A stretch of DNA of 64,000 nucleotides from Cycas panzhihuaensis (GCA_023213395.1 CM041465.1:179001741-179065740); one strand, 5' to 3'. Shown: positions 48,343 to 61,746, counted from the stretch's first letter. The notes: a model not told the origin generated them from the sequence alone. Program-made: numbers and translations.

Positions 48343-51300
48343 TAAGGTTGTCTATTTTCGGGTTTTGGTTGCTCAAACGTCCGACGAAACATAGCTATAT
48401 GACTGCTCGTTGAAATTCTGGCGAGATCATCGATCTGCTGGAGAAGACGGTTCTGGATTCCATCCACTGTGGAGGAAGATCTCCCGCTCGGAAGTTTGCT
48501 CTCCATACAGAAACCAGGTTCTTCGTTTCCATTTTTGTATTTTTCAACTTGTTTTGATATATAATTATTGATATACACTTCTAATTTGTTCGTTTAATCT
48601 CCAACATATAAGTGTTCGATAGATCTGTAGTATTATTACCATCTGTATCCGATATATTCTATGCATTCTTTGCATTTGTAGTGAATAATTCTCAATATAT
48701 TCTATATATTCTTTGCATTCTTTGCATTATCTTCCTCCCCCCATTGCCGATCTATATTGCCTCTGCGTCCCAGATTTGGGTTTGTATTGTTTAGGTGCAT
48801 CGCTCAACGCGTCTGCGTGCGTTCGTATTGGTCCGTTTGGGCAATCGCCCCGATTTGAACTCTGGTATCGTGCATCTGTGGTCTCTATCGCCTCTCTCTA
48901 TCTTTGGTCTCCGTGCTTCTGCGTCCGTCTTCCATGGACTTTCTGCGTTTGATTACGCAATCGGCGTTACTTGCATTTGTATCTACGTTCGACTTCCGTT
49001 TGTATCTCCGCCGTTGGGGTCTGTATTTCGGCTTGACGTCTGTATCTCCCCTCTGCGTCCTCCCCCCGTTGTGCTAGAGATCAGATCTCCGGCCGGCGAG
49101 CTGCGTACAGATCCCTATTGATTCAGCCGTACTTATTGATCTCCGGCGAGCTACGTCTCCCTACAGATCTCCGGCGAGCTGCTACACTTATTGACTTGCA
49201 TTTATTTGATTCAGCCGTGTGATTCGTCGCCTTTGCACTTAGTGCGTTTGGATACATTTAAATCCTTTGGAGTGATTATATCGTTTGGATACATTTAGTG
49301 ATTATATTGACCAGATCCCTTTTTGACGCTATTGCATACATCTTGCGTCTTCACACTATTCTCTGCCTGTGTTTATTGGGTCCGTATTTGTGCGTTTGGG
49401 TCCGTATTTCGGCGATCTGCCTCGCTTTGATCCCCGTGCATTGTAAAATCGCTTTGTTGCGTTTGTGCCATTCATTAATCGTATATTTCCGTTGGCATAT
49501 TGTTTGTATATTGATCGCATTGATTATAAATCGCTTTTCTAGCGTTGATTAGATTTATTAATTATTTGATATTCCAGCTTTCATTGAAATTGCATTCATC
49601 GGTTTTATTTATGCTACGTTTTTAAAATTCGGTTTAAAGGTTTAAATTCTGTTTTTTAACTTGACGAGCGAGTTCACCCTCCTGGCATCGGAGGTTTCTG
49701 CTTCTTCACTGGTCTTGGGTTCAATCCTAGCCCAGTGCATCCTCAGACCACTTTTTTAAATAAGTTTTTTCATTTTTTAACTTTATTTTTTTAAAATTTT
49801 ATTTTTTCATAGGGTTATTGGCGCTTTTGAGGCCATAACTTCTATTTGGCTCATCAGTTTCAGACGAAACCTACGCCATCAGATCAAAAAATTTTCGTAG
49901 ATCAATTTCGACTAGTCATAAGACCAATTTGGTGCCCATTTGCCCTCGTTTCGACCTTGTTAACATTAGACTTTCGAAATTTCAGCGTTTTTTGCATTTT
50001 TAATAAAAACGTTTTTTGAACTGGCTGCTATTTATTGTTGGTAAACTGTTTTGTATCCAAATTTTTCTATACTGATCTACATCATATAGACTCTAATACC
50101 CATCTTTTACTTTAATTCTTTGACTTCATTTTCACTAATATTTTAATCGTTAAAATAAGCAATTTAGTTGATTTTACCTGTTTCTTGAACATTCTCCATA
50201 AAGATACTTGTCACCTTTTTCACTATAACTTTTGCAATTTTTATCAGATTTTATTTCCGTCAGCTTCGTTGAGAAGCTGACTCATTTCTCTTCACTGTGA
50301 TATATTTTTTCATATATTTTGACATATTTTGCTTATATTTCAAATCAGCTAAAATTGAAGCATTTTATTGGCCTAAATCTGCTCTTTTTTACACCTGTTT
50401 AATATATTCTTTCAAAATTTTCAATCGGCAGAATATTGATTACTTTATATATAATATTTGATCATTTGTTCAAATTTTCCTAAGATTAATTAGTATTTTT
50501 ATGCAATTTTTGCCTACCCTACTCCTGTTAGGCTCCATAAAGAGGCCCTTTCCTTAGCCTCATTCAAAATGTGATTTTCTGGTATCCAATTTCAAAACCG
50601 TCTATTTTATTGGATTCAAATTTCAGCAATCTTCATATTGATAAAATTTTAAACTATTCTGACCTCATTTAATATAGTTTTCAATCTATCAAAGTTGAGT
50701 ATAAGCTTGTCTTCCTTTCAAAATTGTAAAGAAAATTCTAGCTCATATTTTCCTTGTTTACTCAAGTTTTTGCTTGATCTTTCTACAAGCACTTTACATT
50801 ATTTTTTTTTGAACTAGAATTTGTTTATAAGGCAATACATAAAAATTATTCTTAAAAGAAGTTCTTTTACATTGAAGATTTATTATTCATTTGAGAAATT
50901 AGCATCTGTTTGAAATCTATCTACTCTCAAAAGTTTATTTTTTAAATCTTGCATAAGTGAAAAGTTTTTGAGCATCATTACTTCTTAGTGATTGTTTTAT
51001 TTTAAAAGTGTATCAAAGTTGTTGAAAAATATCATCTTTCTTGCACTTATAAAAGGAAAATTGCATTTCTTTTCAAAGGCATATTATATTTGTTTGAAGG
51101 ACATTATATTTTTTGAAAAAAAAGAAAAAAGAGTCTTTGTAAAAGTTTTCATTTCATCTTGCTTAGAGTTTTTTTCTGTTATCAAAAGAAATTTTTCCTT
51201 TTCTAAGCAAGACCACATTGCTAAATAGATCAGTTTTCACATTAAATAAGATAAATCCCGAATTGAACCACACTTTTTACCAGCCTTGCAAGGGGAACGG

Positions 51301-51848
51301 TTAGGACCCACGGGTTACCACTTCAAGACACGCTAATCGGCCTACTCATATTGGATGAGGACAACCATTAGCTATCAGGTGTATACGGTGGCAGGCTGAG
51401 GTGCAGAACCTTTTCCTTTTATGGTGTTTGGAGACCAAGGCTAGACCTGGAGAGGGTGAGTGCCTTTGGTTCGAGAACCTTCACCGCTAGATCTGTCGTT
51501 AGGCATAAATCTGGCGTAGGTGGACCAACAATTCAGGGGGGTGTCAAAACCTTCTTAGCAGCCCACGTATTGAGGTATATAGAGCCTGGCCAAGCTCGAT
51601 GAGATAAAGGGTCCCTGTTTTGCCATCCGTGGGCGCCATCGATGTAATAGCAACCGAAGGTTGCCCCAGGAGAAACATAAACTTAGAGCCTAGTAGCCTT
51701 TCTAGGTCCTAGTTCATTTGTTCAAACTTTTAAAAACCTTAGGATATATATTTGGAAATAATCTCTTTCATTTTAAGTTCTTTCAAATTTTCTACATTCA
51801 AATATTTTACTATTGCATTTATCACATTTTATACAACTTTAATCTAAA
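48343..51848 (+). other. Very long untranslated leader of the copia element
   Basis: About 3.5 kb lies between the primer site and the gag start, with no long frame. It holds CT-rich, coding-like open pieces near 48600-49120 with no known motif; a three-fold GATCTCCGGCGAGCT repeat at 49078-49190; a tRNA-like T-arm at 49717-49733; a block shared with element A (49826-50700); and a GC-richer block shared with element C (51280-51720) just before gag. Confidence 0.75.
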
Positions 51849-54800
51849 ATGACGTCTAGTTTTGGGAATATGATTATTCCTAAGTTTGATGGAAATAATT
51901 TTCTTAACTGGAGTAGGAGGATGAGGCCTATCCTCATAGCAAATGAAATGTGGGATATAGTGAGAAATGGTTACAATGACTTAGGATCAAATCCAACTGA
52001 TACTGAAAAAGCTACATACAAAGAAAATATCAAAAAAGATAATGAAGCCTTAGCCCTTATTTTTTGCGCTTTGGAAGATCATGTTTTCCCACGCGTTAGT
52101 GAATCCATTAAGTCCAAAGAGGCTTGGGATACTTTCGACTTATATCTAAGAGGTCAAGTCCTCTAAACTACAAAACTTAAGAAGTAAGTTTGAAAATTTA
52201 CGTATGATGCCTCATGAATCAATAACTGAATTTATGACCAAGATTCAAGATATAGTTAACCAAATGAGGTCCCTTGGGGACACCTTAACCGAACAAAGAG
52301 TTGTTGAACGGATCCTTCGATGTGTAGGAGTCGTTAGACGCTTTGAAATGGTAGCTACAAATATTAGTGTGTCTAAAGACCTAAGTACCCTCAAAATAGA
52401 ACAACTTACTGCTATGCTCATGTCCATAGAAGAGCAACAAGCTGCCAATGAAACTTTAGAACATGCCTTTGCTACAAAGGCCAACATTCAACCTAACTCT
52501 CAATATGGCACTTCAAAACAAAACGAATCTCCTCTAAGGAGAAAAGATGAAAACCCTAGAAATGAACCTAGACAAAATCCTCCACGATACCAAGCTCCTC
52601 ATAATAGACAAGGACGACCCCCACAACATGAAAATTCTCCAAGACATTCGAACACTCAAAGAAACCCTAACCAACGAAGACAAGTTGAAAATCATTCTTG
52701 TTGTCCACATTGTCATGGGAACCCACAACCTTCTAGAACACCTCAAAACTATCGTGACCAACCAAGAAATAATCATGCTCAAGTCTATGAGGAAAGGGGG
52801 AGACCTCTCAACTTTGATCACTCTTCACCAAGGAATCAAAATCTTAGTTATGGACAAAGAGATCAACTATATTGCACTTATTGTCGTAGAAATGGTCACA
52901 CTGAAGATAAGTGTTTTTCAAAACATGGACCACCCTCTAGAGGACATGTGTCAAATACATCAGAATCTAAAATCAACAATAGGTTATTTCTATCTAGTTT
53001 TTCAAACCAGGAAGAAGAGGATGATAGTTGGTACATTGATTCCGGTTGTTCCACCCACATGACCCATAAAGAACAATTATTTCAAACTTTGGATACAAAT
53101 AAGAAAGGGTCGATTATGTTTGGAGATAACACCTCTCACGAATCAATTGGAAAAGGTAACATTGCCTTATTGACTGATAGTGGTGAATACAAATATTTGA
53201 ATGATGTTCTATACGTCCCCGCTTTAAGGAAAAACTTACTATCGGTGAGGATGATGATGGGACAAGACTATAAAATAATTTTGACAACCCGAATGTGTCA
53301 TTAAAGACAAACGACAAAATGAAACTATTGTTGCTAGGGGTATCATGACTAAAGATCGTTTATTTAAACTTACTATCACCCCCTCAGATACATATGCCCT
53401 TAGAACCACAACTACTATGGATAGTGACCTATGGCATCGACGTTTCGGTCACCTTAATTATACAAGTTTAGCCCTTATGAAAAGATTAGATATGGTTAAT
53501 GGCTTACCCCCTATTGATGTTAACAAAGAGTTGTGTGCGGGATGCCTTCTTGGGAAACATCATAGAGAAAGTTTTCCAGACTTTAGCCATCGGGCATCTA
53601 CCCCTCTTCAACTCGTCTACACAGATATTTGTGGCCCAATGGCCACTCCCTCCTTGGCAGGTGCCAAATATTTCCTTACATTCATTGATGACTTTACAAG
53701 AAAGACTTGGGTGTTCTTTCTCAAATACAAATATGATGCTTTCGACCACTTTGTTGACTTCAAAACCTTCGTTGAGCGACAAAGTGGATATCATATCCTC
53801 TCCTTAAGATCAGATAATGGGGGAGAATTTACCTCTAATATCTTCAAGGATTATCAGATCCAACATGGGATTAGGCGACAACATACCAACCCCTACACCC
53901 CACAACAAAATGGTGTAGCTGAAAGGAAAAACAGAACTATAGTAGAAATGGCACGTTGTATGCTTAAAGATAAAAACTTAGGCCATGAATTTTGGGTCAA
54001 GTGTCCATACCATAGCCTACTTACTTAATCGATGTTCAACAAAAGTCATTAAGGGAAGACACGGAAGAAGCATGGACAGGTTATAAACCTAGTATTCGTC
54101 ACCTTAAGGTATTTGGCTGTTTAGCCTATGCCCATGTCCCTGACCAACGAAGAACCAAATTAGATGATCATAGTTTAAAATGTATCTTTATTGGATATAG
54201 TGAATCATCAAAATCTTACAAAGTTTATGATCCCAAATCCCGAAAAGTTATACTAAGTAGGGATGTCAAATTTCAAGAAGATACCTACTATCAAAATAAT
54301 CACGAACAACAAAAGGACATTACCATTAAGTTTAATGCATCAAATACATCCAAATATGTGCCACCTATGTGGCGAAACTCTCCAGAACCTACTAGGGAAA
54401 CAACATCACCTCAACCACCATCACAACCCCTACCTAAATGGGTTCAACGCAATCATGACTTAGGAAATATATTAGATAACAATCGAAGATCTACACGTTC
54501 ACACAAAGTTAACTTTGCTCTCATGAGTAAGTTACTTGAAAGTCATGAGCCTCAAACCTTTGGTGAGGCTAATCAACATGAGTGCTGGCAAAAATCCATG
54601 CAAGAGGAATATAAATCTATCGTTAAAAATGACACTTGGTAACTTGTAGACTTACCACTAAGAAAGAAATCCATTGGAACCAAATGGGTTTATAAGACTA
54701 AGTTCCACTCTGATGGATCAATTGATAAATATAAAGCTCGTTTAGTTGCCAAAGGATATGCCCAAAGAGAAGGCATAGACTATACTGAAACGTTTGCCCC

Positions 54801-56050
54801 AGTTGCTAGAATGGAATCAGTTCGCATGATAATAAGTTTAGCTGCCCAAATGGGTTGGCCTGTTTATCAAATGGACGTAAAAAGTGCCTTTTTAAATGGT
54901 TATATCCAAGAAGATATCTATGTCTCTCAACCCCTTGGTTTTGAAGTCAGGGGGGAAGAAAACAAAGTGTATAAGTTAAAGAAAGCGTTATATGGTCTAA
55001 AACAAGCACCTAGGTCTTGGTATTCCCGTGACACATATCTTAAAGATCAAGGGTTTGAAAGATCTCAAGCAGATCCAAACCTATACACCAAAATTAAAGG
55101 AAATTCGATATTGATCGTAGGACTTTACGTAGACGACTTAATTTATAATTTAAATGACTCCCAACTTTTAAATCAATTTAAAGAAGCAATGTGTAAGGAA
55201 TTCAAATGATGACTTAGGTCTTATGCACTACTTCCTAGGATTGGAAGTGTGGCAAGATAAACAAGGAATATTTATCTCTCAACGTAAATATATATTAGAC
55301 CTTCTACAAAGATTTAATATGACAAACTGTAAACCATTATCAATACCAGCAGAAATTGGAATTAAACTCTCTAAGACAGATGACTCAACTTCAGTTGATC
55401 CCACTCACTATAGACAATTGATTGGTAGCCTACTTTATTTAACCTCTACTCGACCTGATATAACATATTCTGTAAGTGTTGTATCTAAATTTATGCAGGA
55501 TCCAAAGACATCCCATTGCAAGTCGCTAAAAGAATCCTCGGATACCTTAAAGGGACTTGGACTTTGGACTATACTACAAACCTACATCCGAGTTTCGGTT
55601 AATGGGTTACATGATTGATTAATGGTGATATTGATGATAGAAAATCTACTCCTGTTATGCATTTAGTATGGGATCGCAGCAGAGCTTGGAGTACAAAGAA
55701 ACAAAATACCGCTTCTTATCCACGGTGAAGCGTAATATAAAGCCGCAGTGTTAGGTGCCCGTGAATCAATCTGTTAAGAACACTCTTACAGGATTTTCAA
55801 ATTAAATGAGAAGGCCCCACTAAAATTTGGTGTGATAATCGAGCGCTATTCAAATGACAAAAATCCAGATTCCATGGCGTAACAAAGCACATTGTAACTC
55901 AATATCACTTCATTCGGAACTTGTACAAGGTAAGAGACAGAGTTGACTTATCAGAGCAATCAAGATCAAACAATGGATATTTTACAAAGGCCTTGGGAAA
56001 AATCAAGTTTGAAAAGTTCAGAGATGATTTAGGAGTCATACACATTAGGC
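51849..56050 (+). pseudogene. Copia gag-pol polyprotein (frameshifted)
   Basis: Gag starts MTSSFGNMIIPKFDGNNF at 51849. A one-base shift near 52158 moves it to the frame 52204-53304, which holds the zinc knuckle CTYCRRNGHTEDKC (about 52874) and the protease WYIDSGCSTHM (about 53027). After another break, 53345-54028 gives the pre-integrase HRRFGHLNY and the integrase core with its acidic residues in YTDICG, SDNGGEF and AERKN. A shift near 54000 and a TAA within NDTW-LVDLP (about 54640) follow. RT includes [16 protein letters not shown] and YVDDLI (55126-55143), then a shift near 55208. RNase H is badly broken after 55600 and ends FTKALGKIKF near 56010. Not functional as read. Confidence 0.92.
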
Positions 56051-56054
56051 TTAT

Positions 56055-56063
56055 GGGGGAGAA
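56055..56063 (+). other. Polypurine tract
   Basis: GGGGGAGAA directly precedes the 3' LTR and would prime plus-strand synthesis. Confidence 0.85.
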
Positions 56064-56395
56064 TGTTGGGAATAATCCCAATGTTTGTGCACTGAAGCTT
56101 AGGGCCCCTCAAAGCCACCTTTGAGGGCCCCTAGGGCACCTTGAGCCGTTCAAAAGCCACCCGGACCGACCACTCATGTGAGGTACGTATAACCGTTATT
56201 TATTTTTTATATTTTTTCAAACTAACCTTATTTGTTGTGTAGCTAGGGTGATGGCGCCCGACGCCTCCCCGAATTTCTATATAAGGGTTGGGAATACCTC
56301 CCTGGTGTTTATTAACACCGCCACTCTTTCAGAAATCGCCGTTGTACTCAAGATGAAAGTTTCGTGATGTCCTGCTCTGCCCTCCGGCTCCATCA
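56064..56395 (+). repeat. 3' LTR of copia element
   Basis: 332 bp. It differs from the 5' copy by about five transitions plus a small change around GAGCGC/AAGC near the start. The TATA box and both inverted repeats are kept. Confidence 0.95.
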
Positions 56396-56431
56396 ATGAC
56401 ACTTATGTTTATCCTCCTAAAGATTTGAACT

Positions 56432-56743
56432 TGAAGGAAGGATGGATCTAAGAGATAAATCACTTACATACACACAATGGCAATGGAGAATGAAAAAGAA
56501 GATGAAATAACATATGAGAGTAAGCTTGGAGGTGAGAATGAATAATGACTCCCTCCTTGAGATTTTACCTTTTATTAATGAGGGTGAGTAGTAGGGTTAG
56601 AATTTTCCCATCTAATGACATGAACTTGAAATTACATCTAAATGCACATAAAGTACATTTCGTTAAGAGACTAATTCTAATAATATATCCTAAGGTCATA
56701 TAATTAATTTACATAAATGACCTTGATACCTTAACCTCTTTCA
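56432..56743 (-). repeat. 3' LTR of second copia element
   Basis: 312 bp, plus-strand ends TGAAGGAAGG and CTCTTTCA. It matches 63782-64000 with scattered differences. The neighbouring ATCCCCCCTT (AAGGGGGGAT on the minus strand) is the polypurine tract. Confidence 0.9.
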
Positions 56744-57249
56744 ATCCCCCCTTAATGGTGGAAGGTCATTTTCAGAAAATCTATTCTATGAGGTCTTCAT
56801 TTAAGCCTCATTATTACATTGAAATTCTAAATGACACTTTTGTGGGAAAACCCTCATGGGGAATAAAAACCCACAAACTTTCTAAGATCTATAGCCCCTT
56901 TTATAAATCAAAATAACTAAGGTGGATCTTTGATGTAGCCTGATAGCCAAGTAACTTAAATGTGCAGCTTAATCTACTAATTCTCCATATACTGTTTGGT
57001 CATCCCCTATGCCCTTTTAGGTTTTTACAGGTTCTGATTTTCTAAAACAAGTACAACCCTTATCCTTCCGTGCCCACATAGGGTTTTCACAAAGAGGATA
57101 GAGCAGAGGCTTACTCTTATTCTTCTGTGCCCACAAGGGGTTTTCACGAAGAGAATAGAGTATGATGATCCTGTTGCCATCTTCTTTGATTAATCAAAGA
57201 TGGAGGCCCTAAGGCCGAGCTTCCTTCAGAACTATTCAAATTTTACCCT

Positions 57250-60200
57250 TTACAGCGATTTGGTGAAGATATCAGCCACTTGATCTACTATGGGATAATA
57301 ATCTAATTGAATTTTGATATCATGAATAAGTTCCCTAATCCTGTGGACTTTCATACTTATGTGTTTGGTACGATCGTGAAATATAGGATTTTTCGCCATG
57401 CAGATTGCTAGTTTATTATCCACATGAAGACTCGTAGGACTTATTTGAGTGATATTCAATGTTTCCAATAATTTTCTTAGCCATATCACCTCTTTACTAG
57501 TCTTAGAAGTAGCAATGTATTCAACTTCGCCAGTTGAATCTGTAACTATCTTCTGCCATTTGGATCTCCATGATATTAGTGTTATTCCAAGAAACGTTAC
57601 ATATGAAGACGTAGATCTTCCTATATCTTTATCTCCTGTAAAGTCTAAGTCTGTGTATGTAGAAAGCTTGAAGTCTAAATTAGGTTCATACAATAGACCA
57701 TATTTATTGGTCATCTTAAGGTATCTCAACACTCACATTGCTGCTTGCCAATGATTCTGCTTAGGATTTATCATATAACGAGCAAGAATACCGATAGAGT
57801 ATATAATATCTAGCCTTGTATTGGTAGTGTAGATGAGACTACCTACAAGTTTCCTATAGAGTGTTGCATCTACCTCCCTAGTATCACCTTCAGCTGAGAA
57901 TTTGGTATTAGGATCCATAGGTAACATCACTGGTTAAGCATCTTCTAACTAAAACTTTGTTAGAAGATCATTGATGTATTTTTCTTGGGAGAGGAAAAGT
58001 TTACTAGTCTTTTGTGTTACTTCAATTCCCAAGTAATATTTCATTAAACCAAGGTCAGACAATTTGAATGTTTTTCCAAGGTCCTTTTTCAGCTGGCTTA
58101 TTGCTTGTTCACTATTATCCGTTACTAGCATATCATCCACAAAGATTATGAGATAAGTGACTTTACCCTTAAGGTGCTTAATGAGCAACGTTGCATCAAT
58201 ATCTTGATAGTCACAAACCTCATATCCAAGTTGCCTCATCCTTTCAGACAACTTGGCAAACCAAGTGCGAGGGTTTGTTTAAGTCCATAGAAGGACTTTT
58301 TGAGCCTGTAAACCTTATGCTCTTGACCTTCGATCTTTTATCCTTCTAGATGAGCTATGTAAATTTCTTCTTCAAGATCTCCATTGAGAAACGTGGTCTT
58401 AATATCGAGTTGGTGGATTTTTCAACCCTATTGAGCAGCCAAGGCCACAAGAGTTCTAATTGTAGGCCACTTGGTTGTAGGTGCAAAGACTTCAATGTAG
58501 TCGATGCCTTCCCTTTGTGTAAATCCTTTAGCTACTAACCTTGCCTTGTGTTTTTCAAGGGTGTTGTCTGATCTATATTTATTTTTTAACACCCATTTAT
58601 TTTAAACTACCTTTCTGCCAAGTGATAGATCAATGAGCTCCCATATATCATTCTTGATAAGAGATTAGTACTCTTCATTTATGGCATTTCTCCAAGCTAT
58701 ATATTTTATAGATTCTTGGTACGTTAAAGGCTCTTCATTAAGAATAAGATGCAATTCTGCTGGTTCAAGCTCAATATATGATGATTCCTGCATCCTTGCT
58801 CTATGGGCACTTCGAGTGCCAATTTTGCCCATCTCATCTGGTTGTATATCCTTATTGAGCTGGTGGGCTTCTTGAGATCCTCGAGTTGGGAATGATGTCC
58901 TCATTTCCCAAACTTCTTAGTTCTCTTTATGAGGAGGATGTTGATGTGCCTAAGGAAGATAGTCCTTCTACCACTATTTTACCTTTGTCAATTGAAGGTG
59001 GAAAGGATGGTTCTTCTATAATGGCTTTGCCTTTATCAACTCTGCTATCTTCAAAAGATGGTGTTGGATGTGCACTCATTTGTTCAGAGTTATAACTTGT
59101 ATCCTCCAAGGCTCTATTATCAGCTTCCAACATTTGGAGTAATTTATGTCTATCCCCTTCCCCAAAATTTTGGAATCTCAACATCATACTTGATAACAGT
59201 ATTATAGTGGTGTGAGGGTACTATGGAGTCTAATTTAAGTAACTAATCCTCTGTCTCTGTAAAAATAACATCTTTAGTAATGATGATTTTTTATTGTGAA
59301 GGTATGAAGACCTTATACCTTTTCTTATCCATAGGGTATCCAACAAAGATGCCTTTGAGTACCCTTAACTAGAGTTTATTTCGATCTACATATAGAATTT
59401 GGGCATAGCATGTAGAGCTAAAAATTCTAAAGTAGTGAACAATGTGGGCTTGTCTTGGCCACTTTTCATTAGGTGATTGTACTTCCTTTGATAGGCTAAC
59501 AACATTGATATAATAAAAAACTATCCAAATTACTTCAGCCCATAGATAGGCAAGTATATTTTTATATATTAACATAGCACGAGCCATGTTCATGATTATC
59601 TTGTTCATGCACTTGATAACTCCATTTTGCCATGGGGTACCTACTACTGTTGTTTGATGCTTGATGCCATTGTCTCAAAGGTAGCTTTCAAACTCATGTG
59701 AGGTATATTCACCACCATTATCAGTTCGAAGATATTTGAGTTAATAACCTGACTCTTTTGTAGTGAGGGCTTTGAATTCCTTAAATGTACAGAATACTTC
59801 ATCTTTCTTGTGTAGAAAAGCTACCCATACTTTTCTAGTAAAATCATCAATGAAAGAGATGTAATATAGCTTGCCCTTAAGTGAAGGAATGGGCATTAGC
59901 CCACACAAATCAGAGTGTACCAATTGTAATGGATGGCTCAATTTCTACTGACTTTTGGGAAAGGGTTGTCAATGAGATTTAGCAATCATATAAGCTTCAC
60001 ATTTAAAGGGCTTAAAGGAAAACTTTGGAAGGTTTGGAACAGTATTAGAAAGATCTCTAAGTCTATCAATGTGAACATGGCCCATATGAGCATGCCAAAG
60101 AGCTTTTGGTGACAACGTTAGATGGTTTAAGATGGAATTAAATACAAATTCTTTATCGGCACAAGGGCTTTGGGCATAATGGGCTTTAGAAGATGGAGAG

Positions 60201-61746
60201 CTATTCAGTTGAAAGAGTTTAGTAGAGAGATGTCCAGTTAAAGCCACTTGATTAGTTAGAGGGTGAATGACCTTAAGAGTCTGGTCGTTTATGGTTACAC
60301 TCAGATCAAATCCACGAGAAATAAGTGTGGATAAAAAGAGTAAGTTTTGTTTGAGATTGGGTATGTATAAGACATTAAGCAATATAAAATTTTCTAAGCC
60401 TAGGAGCTTCAAGCAAATGTTGCCAATTTCTTTAACAGGTTGTTGTGATTTATCATCCATGTGAACAACTCCGTGAATATTTGAGTCAAATGTTTGATAT
60501 AGACTACGATTGCATGTCATATGTTGAGTTGCTCCTATGTCCATGATCCATTGTCCATCGATTGAAGCCACACTATTGGCAATTCCAATAGGGCTTGGCA
60601 TTGGTGAAAGAAATTCACAAGTGATGTATCCACACTGAGCTTCAAAGTATCTCTTTGGTTGGTCAATGGTATTTGATGCTAAAGATCTCTCAATTCTTTG
60701 AATGTGTGCTTGTACAAAACCTGCACCACTAAAGGATTCTTCACAAGTTTCTTTAACATTGTGAGCTCCATGTTTTGGTTGGAACTTGGCCAACTTATAA
60801 GTGGTAGTTCTATAATCTTTTACTAAGTGTCCTTTACGGTTACATTGATCACACGTAATGGTTTGATTACCAGTCCCTGAAGAAGTACTAACTTGGCTTG
60901 ACTGTCTTACTCTTTGTTGAGGAGGCCCTTGGCCTTGAAACTATCAAGGTTGTGATTGAAGGTTAGATTGACCTTGTGGATGATTTCCCATATTTCTTCC
61001 TCTTCCTCTTGCTCAGTTATTTCCTCTACCACGAGAGAGACCTTGATTTTTTGTGTAGCAAACTTCTTCTTCTACCTTAAAGGTCGATCCGGAAGAGAGT
61101 CAGAGGCTACAAAGTTTGTATCAAAGGTCTTGTCAAATTCTATAAACTTCTCAGTAAGTGCTTTGAAGTTGAATGTCTTCAATGTTCAACTAGATTATAG
61201 ACTTCCAAGCAAGTTTTTATAATCGGAGACATGTAAACATGATTGGATCAAAAATGCCCAAGTGATGCATTGGGTCTTAAAGTCTTTGTCAATTACCTAT
61301 TTGATTGGTCGAAGGACATTTATTATCTCATGAGCTTGTCCCTTCTACATTTTTAATTTGTTCATTTTCAAAACAAGATGAATAAATTCTAAATCTAACT
61401 TTGTATCAAAGCTCTTTTTAAGAACTTCTAAGACCTTCTAGGTTGTATCATGTTCCTCTTCATTTATTAAGTTGTGTAAGAAGTGATTAATGACCAACAA
61501 AATTCCTAGATGAATCTTTTCATTATCTAACTCCCATTATAGTTTAGTCAGCAGATCTCAGAGGGAGCTGTCAGCGCATCCACTCAAGTAGCCGTTGTAG
61601 ATGTTCTTTGTGTCGGGTATAGGTCATAAGTAGGCTCTTCAAAGGCCTTCATACTTTGTAGCATTTTTAATTCCAGTGTACCATATATCCTAATTTTCTT
61701 TGCCTTTCAATATGCAGTTAACATTTTGCTTGAATTGAGATGACAT
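57250..61746 (-). pseudogene. Copia gag-pol of second element (broken)
   Basis: Gag starts at 61746 (MSSQFKQN). A Gly/Arg/Gln-rich stretch near 61000 leads to a damaged knuckle, CDQCNRKGHLVKDY (last Cys now Tyr), near 60850. 59969-60793 holds the protease WIMDIGATQHM, where Ile replaces Ser/Thr, and the pre-integrase HAHMGHVHIDRL with its Cys pair reduced to CEAY. Integrase pieces lie at 59741-59941 (LVHSDLCGLM, FIDDFTRKVWVAF) and 59369-59608. RT is at 57949-58251 with FVDDM near 58128-58143 and LGLMKYYLGIE. RNase H is at 57250-57930 with YTDLDFTGD, GEVEYIA and HVDNKLA, ending ADIFTKSL. The order is that of copia. Stops and shifts separate the pieces, so it is non-functional. Confidence 0.92.

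Larger units (their letters stand above)
47995..56395 (+). mobile_element. Structurally complete Ty1/copia retrotransposon
   Basis: 8.4 kb. LTRs of 334 bp (47995-48328) and 332 bp (56064-56395) start TGTTGGGAATAATCCC and end CCATCA. The target duplication ATGAC is perfect at 47990-47994 and 56396-56400. The PBS is TGGTATCAGAGC and the PPT is GGGGGAGAA. The coding order gag-PR-INT-RT-RNase H is that of copia. The leader before gag is about 3.5 kb, unusually long. LTR differences are few and almost all transitions, so insertion is fairly recent, yet the coding region already has frameshifts and stops. Confidence 0.95.

Noticed and set aside
49660-49745. A functional tRNA gene
   Set aside because: Only a T-arm-like hairpin is convincing. 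Acceptor and anticodon arms cannot be assembled.
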